DNA from: Prevotella sp.
GTDB taxonomy: Bacteria > Bacteroidota > Bacteroidia > Bacteroidales > Bacteroidaceae
DNA: 45,824 nucleotides
Assembly: GCA_017474845.1 (NCBI GenBank)
Contig: JAFVGS010000050.1
Coordinates: 1 to 45,824, forward strand
Direction of reading: 5' to 3'
Part shown: one piece after another, positions 39,601 through 45,824 of the stretch
How positions within the stretch are numbered: the stretch's first letter is position 1
Layout of the letters: each line of letters begins with the position of its first letter
The notes under the pieces: model-generated
What the model saw: the letters and a program-made list of their open reading frames with translations, nothing else
What the model was told of the DNA's origin: nothing
The model's database searches: none
Translations under genes and position numbers: made by a program

Positions 39601-40856
39601 CAGATTCCAAACTCCTTGCGGATATCGTCCACACGGTCAAGTTTCTCCCACGTGAACAGTTCCACATCGATGGTCTTCGTCTCGTGGTAATGGCTGGTGA
39701 ATGTCTTCTTGATCATTTCACACTTCCGCCCCATGTGTCCGTAGGCAGCCGTCTCGCTGTACATGGGCTGGCGCAGCTTCAGCGTGCGCTCGATGGCCTT
39801 CGGACGGAGGTCGAAGAGTTTTTCAATCTTCTTGGCAATCTCACCGTCGCTCATATTGACCTTGCTGCGGCCATAGGTGTTCACGTAGATGTTCATGGGC
39901 TTGGCGATACCGATGGCATAGCTCACCTGAACCAACATCTCATCGGCTACACCTGCCGCCACCATGTTCTTCGCGATATGACGGGCGGCATAGGCTGCCG
40001 AGCGGTCCACCTTCGAGGAGTCCTTTCCAGAGAAGGCACCGCCGCCGTGAGCGCCCTTGCCACCATAGGTATCCACGATGATCTTACGGCCCGTGAGACC
40101 TGTATCACCGTGAGGACCACCGATGACGAACTTGCCCGTGGGGTTCACATAGTACTTGATATCCAGTCCAAACAAATCAAGCACCTTCTGCGAATGGATC
40201 TGCTGCTTCACACGGGGGATGAGGATATTGATGACGTCGTCCTTGATGCGGGCCAGCATCTTCTCGTCCTCGTCAAACTCGTCGTGCTGCGTAGAGACGA
40301 CGATGGTGTCGATACGCTCTGGGATGCCGGCATCGCTGTACTGGATGGTCACCTGACTCTTGGCATCCGGACGCAGGTAGGTCATCTCCTTACCCTCCTT
40401 GCGGATGTCGGCCAAGGTGCGCATGATGAGGTGTGCCAAGTCGAGCGAGACGGGCATGAAGTTCTCCGTCTCGTTGGTGGCATAGCCGAACATCATACCC
40501 TGGTCGCCGGCTCCCTGCTCTTCCTCATTGCCGTTGTCGACACCACGGTTGATGTCGGCACTCTGCTCGTGGATGGCACTGAGAATACCGCAGGAGTTGC
40601 CGTCGAACTGGTACTCCGCCTTCGTATAGCCAATGCGCTTGATAGTGTTGCGGGCGATGGTCTGCAAGTCGATATACACCTCGCTGCGCACCTCACCCAT
40701 GATCACTACCTGTCCTGTGGTGACAAACGACTCGATGGCGCAGCGGGCCTTGTCGTCGTAAGCCAGGAACTGGTCTAATATCGCATCAGAGATCTGATCC
40801 GCCACTTTGTCGGGATGGCCCTCAGAGACTGATTCTGATGAAAACAAATAACTCAT
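39600..40856 (-). CDS. metK: S-adenosylmethionine synthetase
   Basis: 418 residues. [20 protein letters not shown] at the start, [21 protein letters not shown] (the ATP-binding hexapeptide region), [20 protein letters not shown] and [19 protein letters not shown] are all intact. It makes SAM from methionine and ATP in the cytoplasm. A region of about 20 residues near 230 is longer than in E. coli MetK, as usual in this phylum. It heads the operon with DUF4271, hemD, rnpA, yidD and tyrS. Its leader contains a CTAAATT heptad run. Confidence 0.98.
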   Translation of the reverse strand: MSYLFSSESVSEGHPDKVADQISDAILDQFLAYDDKARCAIESFVTTGQVVIMGEVRSEVYIDLQTIARNTIKRIGYTKAEYQFDGNSCGILSAIHEQSADINRGVDNGNEEEQGAGDQGMMFGYATNETENFMPVSLDLAHLIMRTLADIRKEGKEMTYLRPDAKSQVTIQYSDAGIPERIDTIVVSTQHDEFDEDEKMLARIKDDVINILIPRVKQQIHSQKVLDLFGLDIKYYVNPTGKFVIGGPHGDTGLTGRKIIVDTYGGKGAHGGGAFSGKDSSKVDRSAAYAARHIAKNMVAAGVADEMLVQVSYAIGIAKPMNIYVNTYGRSKVNMSDGEIAKKIEKLFDLRPKAIERTLKLRQPMYSETAAYGHMGRKCEMIKKTFTSHYHETKTIDVELFTWEKLDRVDDIRKEFGI

Positions 40857-40858
40857 TC

Positions 40859-40890
40859 TCTCTAAATTCTAAATTTCCAATTCTTAATTA
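40859..40890. repeat. CTAAATT heptad run before metK
   Basis: CTAAATT, CTAAATT, TCCAATT and CTTAATT follow with a period of 7 bases. The run begins three bases before the metK ATG and ends in the stop codon of the M16 peptidase gene. Confidence 0.7.
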
Positions 40891-43707
40891 CTCTGCGGGC
40901 AGCATGATAACCTCTGCACGGTTGCCGGCCTTCAGGATCTCAGCTGCGATGGCACTGATGCTCTCAGGTGTCTGAGCGTTCACCAATTTCTCGTAGTCAG
41001 TGTGGAAGTCGATGCCCCACTTGCGCCACAGATTGATCACACTCAGCCAGTAGTTATTCTGCTTCAACTGGTCACCGTGGCTCTTCAACATATACTCCTT
41101 CACTTTCTGGAGTTTGTCGGCATCACAGGTCTTGGTCAGAGCATCCACCTCGTCACGCAGGATCATGATGGCGGTGTCGGCCTTCTCAGGCTTCATGGGA
41201 CAGATGGCGAGAATCTGGGCTGTTGTCTCGAAGTCATTGCGATCGATGCCAGACAACGACTGCACAGTATAAGCGGCGCTGGCTTCCTCACGGATCTTCT
41301 TCAGATATTCCATATCAAGGATCTGGGAAATCATATCAATCTTGACATCATTCTCTGCTGTCAGAGGGATGTCCTTCGTATACCACTCCATCACAGCATA
41401 AGCCTTCGGTGTCTCACCCTTATGCTTGAAGTTATTGATGACAACACCTTTGAATTCGGTTGCCACATTCGGACTCTTTACCACTTCCTTCTGTGCCGGC
41501 AGAGATGCGAGATAGGTCTCAATCAGCGGACGGATGGCCTCTTCGTCGTAGTTGCCGATAATGGTGAAGGTGAAGGCAGCTGCGTTGGCCGTCTGCTCCT
41601 TAGCCATCTCGAGGATGCGGTCGTAGTCCACCAGTGCCAGGTTTTCCGCCGTCATCGCCTTGTTGCGCGGATTATTGCAGGTCAGCGTAGCCGTCAGCGA
41701 GTCCTGAAGCACAGCCTCGGGCTGCAGCAGGCGGTTCTTCAGATTAATCTCAGCGGTCTGCATCAGGTTGTCGTAGGACTTCTGGTCCTTGGCGATGTTG
41801 CTGAAGTAGAGGTATGCCAGCTGCAGCATGGTCTCCACATCCTTCGGCGTAGAGCTGCCGTTGACATATACTCGGTTGGGATTCATCGAGAGCGATGCAC
41901 TGGCAATCTTGCCAGCGAGGGCTTTCTCCAACTCGGTGTGCGAGAAGTTTCCGAGACCGCTGGCCTCAATCACGTCGTTGAACATCTTGATGTTGGCGAA
42001 GTCCTTCTCTCCATAGAGTGCCGAGCCTCCAAAGCCCTCACCACGCAGCAGCACCTGGTCCTTCTTCAGGTCAGTCTGCTTCAGCACAACGGTGGCTCCG
42101 TTCGAGAGCTTCAGTTCCGTATAACCGAAGGTATCATTCTTCGTCTCGCTGACGATGGCACCCTTCTGAGGTGTCTCCGTCATCAGGGGTTCGTCCTTTA
42201 CATTATCCACATAAGCCTCGATCTGTGCGCTGCGGGCATTGGCAACAGCAGCCTTCAGACCCTCCTCTGTGGGATATGTGGCACCCTCCTTCTCAGTATT
42301 AATACTATACACCACAAAGTTACTGTCATTAGGCAGGATGTATTCCTTAATCAAGGCATTGACGGCTTCCACGGGAATCATCGGCACATACTGCTTCATC
42401 GTGGCATAGGTATAATCGATGCTGGGGAGAGGCTCGTTGTTCAGGAAATTCTGTACACACTGGTTGACGAACTGGCTGTTGTAGCGCTTGTCCTTGTTCG
42501 AGTACTGCTTGTCGAGCTGACTGGTATAGTTCTGCTTGAAACGGTTATACTCTGTGGGGGTGAATCCGAACTCCGCAGCACGACGGGCCTCGGTGAGGGC
42601 AGTCGTGACGGCAGCCTCTGTCTGTCCGTCCTTCGGATTCACGTCGAGCTCAAAGGCATCCATCGTGCGCGAGAAGATATACTTGCCATAGGAGGCTGAC
42701 GAGCTCACGAACGGGCTCTCGGGCTTCTCGGCATATTCCTTCAGACGATCGTTGAGCATGGTGATGGCCGCATCTTTCAGATAGTCGGCAAGCATATAGG
42801 CCATCGTCCCCTTCAAAGAGTCGGGGAAGGTCTCGTGCTTCATCATCATCCACACTTCATTGGTGCGCTGCTCCTTGTCCTTGTCGATCACGTAGATGGC
42901 TTCCGCGTTGTCAGGCACAGGCTCCTTCGTTACCAAGGCACGGTTCTCAGGCAGCTCGATGGGCGAGAACATATCCTTGATCTTCTGTTCAATCTTGTCT
43001 ACATCCACATCACCTACTACGATGATACCCTGATTGTCGGGACGATACCACTTCTCATAGTACGACTGCAGGAAGGGGCGCTCGAAGTTGTCGATGATCT
43101 CCATCAGTCCGATAGGCATACGGTGACCATACTTCGAACCCGGATAGAGTTTGGGCAGGTCGCGCTCCAGCATACGCATGATGGCACTGGTGCGCAGGCG
43201 CCATTCCTCGTGGATCACGCCACGCTCCTTCTCTATCTCCTCCTGCTCCAGCAGCAGACCGTCAGCCCAGTCGTAGAGGATGAGCAGACACGAGTCGATG
43301 ATTCCCTCGCGCGTTGTAGGTACATTACTTATATTATAAACCGTCTCATCGATGCTGGTATAGGCATTCAGGTCACCACCGAACTGTATACCCACGCTCT
43401 CACACCAGCGCAGCAGCTCGTTGCCCTTGAAGTGCTTCGAGCCGTTGAAGGCCATGTGCTCCAGGAAGTGGGCCAGTCCGCGCTGGGTATCATCCTCCTG
43501 AATGGAGCCCACACGCTGGGCGATGTAGAACTCGGCTCGGTTCTCGGGCCAGTTGTTGTGACGGATGTAATAAGTCAATCCGTTGTCGAGTTTGCCGATG
43601 CGCACATCGGGATCTACGGGAATCGATGGCATCTCCATCTGAGCCATCATTGTCACTGTGCCGATCATGACCAGCAGCAGACTAAGGAATAGTTTTTTCA
43701 TCTTCAT
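40888..43707 (-). CDS. M16 family zinc metallopeptidase, exported
   Basis: 939 residues with signal peptide (MKMKKLFLSLLLVMIGTVTMMAQ). The inverted zinc motif HFLEH is at residues 80-84, and the third ligand lies in EQEEIEKERGVIHEEW near 160. Two pairs of M16 half-domains follow; the second half lacks HxxEH, as in pitrilysin-type enzymes where only the N-terminal half is catalytic. Size and layout match insulinase-family proteases found in the periplasm or outer envelope of Bacteroidales. They degrade peptides within a closed chamber. It precedes metK by 31 bases, so readthrough is possible, and has its own -7 box at 43734. Confidence 0.95.
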   Translation of the reverse strand: MKMKKLFLSLLLVMIGTVTMMAQMEMPSIPVDPDVRIGKLDNGLTYYIRHNNWPENRAEFYIAQRVGSIQEDDTQRGLAHFLEHMAFNGSKHFKGNELLRWCESVGIQFGGDLNAYTSIDETVYNISNVPTTREGIIDSCLLILYDWADGLLLEQEEIEKERGVIHEEWRLRTSAIMRMLERDLPKLYPGSKYGHRMPIGLMEIIDNFERPFLQSYYEKWYRPDNQGIIVVGDVDVDKIEQKIKDMFSPIELPENRALVTKEPVPDNAEAIYVIDKDKEQRTNEVWMMMKHETFPDSLKGTMAYMLADYLKDAAITMLNDRLKEYAEKPESPFVSSSASYGKYIFSRTMDAFELDVNPKDGQTEAAVTTALTEARRAAEFGFTPTEYNRFKQNYTSQLDKQYSNKDKRYNSQFVNQCVQNFLNNEPLPSIDYTYATMKQYVPMIPVEAVNALIKEYILPNDSNFVVYSINTEKEGATYPTEEGLKAAVANARSAQIEAYVDNVKDEPLMTETPQKGAIVSETKNDTFGYTELKLSNGATVVLKQTDLKKDQVLLRGEGFGGSALYGEKDFANIKMFNDVIEASGLGNFSHTELEKALAGKIASASLSMNPNRVYVNGSSTPKDVETMLQLAYLYFSNIAKDQKSYDNLMQTAEINLKNRLLQPEAVLQDSLTATLTCNNPRNKAMTAENLALVDYDRILEMAKEQTANAAAFTFTIIGNYDEEAIRPLIETYLASLPAQKEVVKSPNVATEFKGVVINNFKHKGETPKAYAVMEWYTKDIPLTAENDVKIDMISQILDMEYLKKIREEASAAYTVQSLSGIDRNDFETTAQILAICPMKPEKADTAIMILRDEVDALTKTCDADKLQKVKEYMLKSHGDQLKQNNYWLSVINLWRKWGIDFHTDYEKLVNAQTPESISAIAAEILKAGNRAEVIMLPAE

Positions 43708-43733
43708 AAGTTTGGTTGTTATAAATTTGGGTG

Positions 43734-43741
43734 CAAAATTA
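43734..43741 (-). promoter_or_regulatory. -7 element of the M16 gene
   Basis: Reverse-strand TAATTTTG lies 26 bases before the ATG. There is no TTTG at the -33 position. Confidence 0.55.
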
Positions 43742-43799
43742 CTGCTTTTTTTCTGATTAGACGCAGAAGTCTTCTAAAAACTACGTTTTTTTATTTTTT

Positions 43800-43902
43800 G
43801 TTTATAGTTTATGGTTTATTGTTTATAGATGATAACCTTGCAAGCCATTCGTTCTGCCTATAGAAGTAATCATCTATAAACCATAAACTTTAAACTATAA
43901 AC
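43800..43902 (-). terminator. Large hairpin of GTTTATA heptads after xerD
   Basis: Arm 43800-43832 is four heptads (GTTTATA, GTTTATG, GTTTATT, GTTTATA) plus GATGA. Its inverted copy at 43870-43902 matches at 30 of 33 positions, with a 37-nt loop. The element begins four bases after the stop of the recombinase gene and probably ends its transcript. Confidence 0.8.
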
Positions 43903-43906
43903 CAGA

Positions 43907-44815
43907 TCATTTCCTCATGTTTCTCGGATGATGCTCAAGGATCTCCCTGCGTAGCGTCGAGGTGTCGATGTGGGTATAGATCTCCGTGGTGCCGATGCTC
44001 TCGTGGCCCAATAGCGCCTGAATCACCCGAAGGTCGGCACCTCCTTCGAGCAGGGCTGTGGCAAACGAATGGCGCAGAGTGTGGGGCGAGATGGTCTTCT
44101 GGATGCCAGCCGCCTCCGCCTGACGCTTAATCATGATAAGGATCATCACCCGCGTCAGATGAGCCCCACGACGGTTCAGAAACACGTAGTCCTCTTCGCC
44201 AGGCTTGATGTCCATGTGCTGACGGTCGTCAAACCAGAACCCAAGTTCCTGTATGGCCTTCTTTGAGATGGGTATTAGGCGCTCCTTCGATCCCTTGCCC
44301 ATCACACGGATAAACTGCTCGTCGAGATAGAGGTTAGACAGCTTCAGGTTCGTCAGCTCACTCACACGCAGACCGCAAGAAAATAGCACCTCGATGATTG
44401 CCCGATTGCGATGTCCCTCCCATTTCGAGAGGTCGATGCTCGCTTCTAGACGGTCCACCTCAGCCGTCGTCAGCACCTCAGGCAGATGCTGGCCTATCTG
44501 CGGCGACTCCAACAGCTCCGTGGGGTCATCGTCGCGATAGCCGTCGAGCTGCAGAAAACGGAAGAAGCTCCTCACGCCGCTCAGGATCCGGCATTGGCTC
44601 CGAGGATGGATCCCAATGTCGTGCAGTCGGGCAGAGAAATGTTCCAGGTCTTCCAACTGCACCTCACGAGGGTCTTTCCCCTCCCCTTCCAGATAGTCGA
44701 GCAGCTTCCGCAGGTCATGCTGATAGGCGTCGAGCGTATTGCCCGACATGTTGCGCTGCAGCTTCAGATACCGCACGTAGCGCCTCACCATCTCCTTGTT
44801 TCCTGCTTCTGCCAT
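43907..44815 (-). CDS. xerD: Tyrosine recombinase XerC/XerD type
   Basis: 302 residues, the standard length. The N-terminal core-binding domain (about 1-105) has LKLQRNMSGNTLDAYQHDL. The catalytic residues are present: Arg in LFSCGLRVSELTNL, Lys in RVMGKGSKERLIPI, His and Arg in HTLRHSFATALLEGG, His in LLGHESIGTTEIY, and the nucleophile Tyr in IYTHI. It resolves chromosome dimers at dif with a partner recombinase. The full catalytic set, single-copy context and absence of phage or integron genes argue for the housekeeping enzyme. The D rather than C assignment is from likeness only. Confidence 0.9.
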   Translation of the reverse strand: MAEAGNKEMVRRYVRYLKLQRNMSGNTLDAYQHDLRKLLDYLEGEGKDPREVQLEDLEHFSARLHDIGIHPRSQCRILSGVRSFFRFLQLDGYRDDDPTELLESPQIGQHLPEVLTTAEVDRLEASIDLSKWEGHRNRAIIEVLFSCGLRVSELTNLKLSNLYLDEQFIRVMGKGSKERLIPISKKAIQELGFWFDDRQHMDIKPGEEDYVFLNRRGAHLTRVMILIMIKRQAEAAGIQKTISPHTLRHSFATALLEGGADLRVIQALLGHESIGTTEIYTHIDTSTLRREILEHHPRNMRK

Positions 44816-44852
44816 CGGCGACTCAAATCATAAAGTATCGTAATAGTGCGTG

Positions 44853-44860
44853 CAAAATTA
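44853..44860 (-). promoter_or_regulatory. -7 element of the recombinase gene
   Basis: Reverse-strand TAATTTTG, 37 bases before the ATG. Confidence 0.5.
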
Positions 44861-44882
44861 CGAAATAATGATGATTTTTAAG

Positions 44883-44890
44883 TACCTTTG
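44883..44890 (+). promoter_or_regulatory. -7 element of the zinc-ribbon gene
   Basis: TACCTTTG, 30 bases before the ATG at 44921. A two-codon open frame (ATG AAT TAA, 44905-44913) lies in the leader. Confidence 0.5.
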
Positions 44891-44920
44891 CCGTAGATTT
44901 TAATATGAATTAAGTCGCAA

Positions 44921-45214
44921 ATGGCCTGGAAACTGAAATACCGCTGCAAGTCTTGCGGCTACGAAGCTGATGTGTACGAAGGTCGAGGGCTCTTTCGTCA
45001 GGAGATTTCGGCCGTGTCGTGCCAAGACTGCAAGTCCATACAGAACATTGTCGTTGGCGGCATCATCGCCGACGTGGCCCCCTCATACCGAAGCGAGGTT
45101 GGCCGTCTGTGCCTCAACTGCGGCAGCGACCGTATCAGGCTCTGGGATAAGCGCACCTGTCCCAAATGCCAGGAACGAATGGAACCCACGGGCGACAAGG
45201 AGTTCTGGACGTAA
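44921..45214 (+). CDS. Small double zinc-ribbon protein
   Basis: 97 residues with four Cys-x-x-Cys pairs: CKSC (9-12), CQDC (35-38), CLNC and CPKC in the second half. They would form two zinc ribbons or rubredoxin-like knuckles, separated by IVVGGIIADVAPSYRSEVGR. There is no signal peptide or membrane segment. Similar short proteins occur in many Bacteroidales genomes and are annotated only as hypothetical or zinc-ribbon proteins; nucleic-acid or protein binding is likely but unproven. It is divergent from the recombinase gene. No Shine-Dalgarno site is visible. Confidence 0.75.
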   Translation: MAWKLKYRCKSCGYEADVYEGRGLFRQEISAVSCQDCKSIQNIVVGGIIADVAPSYRSEVGRLCLNCGSDRIRLWDKRTCPKCQERMEPTGDKEFWT

Positions 45215-45308
45215 GTAACGCAACAAGTGTGTATTAGGTTACACCCTTTTACGGAATTACAACGGAAATCTGTACGGAATAAGACATGCTTTACCAAACC
45301 CTATATTA

Positions 45309-45385
45309 CTCCACAAGATGTGGAGCAAATTACTCAACAGGCTGTTGAGCAAAAGGGGAAAACAATTATTCCCCAACTTGGGGAG
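45309..45385. repeat. Three consecutive palindromes with a common GAGCAAA tail
   Basis: CTCCACA-AGA-TGTGGAG (45309-45325), CTCAACAG-G-CTGTTGAG (45333-45349) and TCCCCAA-C-TTGGGGA (45370-45384) have different arms but each leads into GAGCAAA. Between the last two, GGGGAA (45355-45360) can pair with TTCCCC (45369-45374), excluding the third hairpin. Confidence 0.8.
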
Positions 45386-45569
45386 CAAATACGAAATGAT
45401 ATATTCTCAAAAGGTTGGGGCCAAACTAAGTGCAAGATGACTCGGTTATATCCGCAAGTCTGGTAATAGGACGCAGTCCAACACGCACCTTTTGAAAGGA
45501 TTTGACATTCGAAAGTTTGAAAGTGAAAGCGTAAAGACAGGTTAAAGCAAACTGAGGGTTTAGGCTAAG

Positions 45570-45621
45570 TAAAGTCCGAGTTTACTAACTGTAAAGTCCG
45601 AGTTTAGACTAACTAAAGTCC
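45570..45621. repeat. 22-bp array of TAAAGTCCGAGTTTA
   Basis: Units start at 45570, 45592 and 45614 (the last diverges after TAAAGTCC). Each full unit is bounded by TAAA and TTTA, so it is partly symmetric. The gap between units contains CTAAC. No gene covers it. Confidence 0.75.
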
Positions 45622-45824
45622 AAGAGGCTGAAAAGTGTGACAAAACGGGGTATTGAAGGCGATTTTGACTATAGCGAAATTTGCTTACATGTTTAAAGAA
45701 TTTCGTTTTGCATGTATCATTTTGCAAATACGACACGAAGGTGAAATTTTCATGCCATTCAAACAATGGACATCGACAAGCTATAATAGTAATACTTATA
45801 TTATATATTATATATATTATAATA

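Larger units (their letters stand above)
45215..45824. other. Non-coding right end with repeats
   Basis: No convincing gene was found in these 610 bases. The frame at 45227-45466 runs through the palindromes and has no family likeness, and that on the reverse strand at 45560-45766 lacks start context. The region holds the palindrome trio, the 22-bp array and, from about 45780, a TA-rich end. Confidence 0.6.

Noticed and set aside
39519-42699. Long open frames on the forward strand opposite metK (39519-40778) and the M16 gene (41002-42699)
   Set aside because: They are exact antisense shadows of well-conserved genes in GC-rich codon use, with no family likeness or start context.
43907-44815. 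Recombinase as a phage or integron integrase
   Set aside because: Length and motifs are those of XerC/XerD, and no att site, cassette or phage gene is nearby.
45227-45466. 79-residue frame after the zinc-ribbon gene
   Set aside because: It runs through the three palindromes and has no recognisable protein features.

Overview
The window looks like a chromosomal segment of a Bacteroidales bacterium, most likely Prevotella-like (Prevotellaceae). The main evidence is many promoters of the Bacteroidota type (TTTG, about 20 nt, TAnnTTTG), few Shine-Dalgarno sites, SPII lipoproteins, a fused SecDF, DUF families typical of this order, a GXG-rich HU-like protein with its 'smalltalk' partner, and a C-terminal sorting-like tail on a pectinesterase. 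I see no transposase, phage, CRISPR or rRNA genes.

Layout. 1-680: end of an HU-related protein and a 37-residue smalltalk gene. 700-5345: one forward operon of four lipoproteins, an ECF sigma factor and an overlapping gene for a protein with a cytoplasmic anti-sigma-like segment, a transmembrane helix, a long linker and an outer-membrane barrel. It resembles the dual membrane-spanning anti-sigma (Dma) type. 5422-7415: a reverse two-component system. 7561-10487: a DUF3836-like protein, a DUF3737 beta-helix protein and a MalY/PatB aminotransferase. 10505-15622: divergent glycoside hydrolases, a GH43 and a GH28-GH43 fusion. 15700-16092: tRNA-Arg(CCU) and a candidate small RNA with its own promoter and terminator. 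16093-19222: a BlaI-type repressor, an M56/TonB BlaR1-like protein and a TPR protein. 19377-22052: secreted or membrane proteins of unknown role. 22267-26909: a 1483-residue pectin methylesterase and a small lipoprotein. 27249-32429: SecDF, an endonuclease/exonuclease/phosphatase-fold protein and rhomboid. 32676: HU. 33018-35497: kduD-like dehydrogenase and a second GH43. 35696-40856: tRNA-Gln, tyrS, yidD, rnpA, hemD, DUF4271, metK. 40888-44815: M16 peptidase and XerD-type recombinase. 44921-45214: zinc-ribbon protein. The last 610 bases hold repeats and no convincing gene.

How the parts fit. Pectin breakdown recurs: CE8 esterase, GH28-GH43 fusion, two further GH43 enzymes and a KduD-type dehydrogenase for uronate catabolism. 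The CE8 gene and the kduD-GH43 pair carry nearly the same palindrome (GTAAA-NN-TTTACG) at nearly the same distance (about 51 bp) from the -7 box, which suggests a common regulator.

The most unusual pattern is a class of gene-boundary elements made of runs with a 7-10 nt period, each locus using a different unit, often followed by an inverted copy. They overlap stop codons, form hairpins at 3' ends, supply one start codon, and in three genes appear to lie in frame inside the protein (the Dma-like linker, the aminotransferase and the GH28-GH43 fusion). Other points are three genes whose promoters predict nearly leaderless mRNAs, a tRNA-Gln promoter embedded in a perfect hairpin, three phased dyads at the BlaI-type promoter, and three consecutive palindromes sharing a GAGCAAA tail near the right end.
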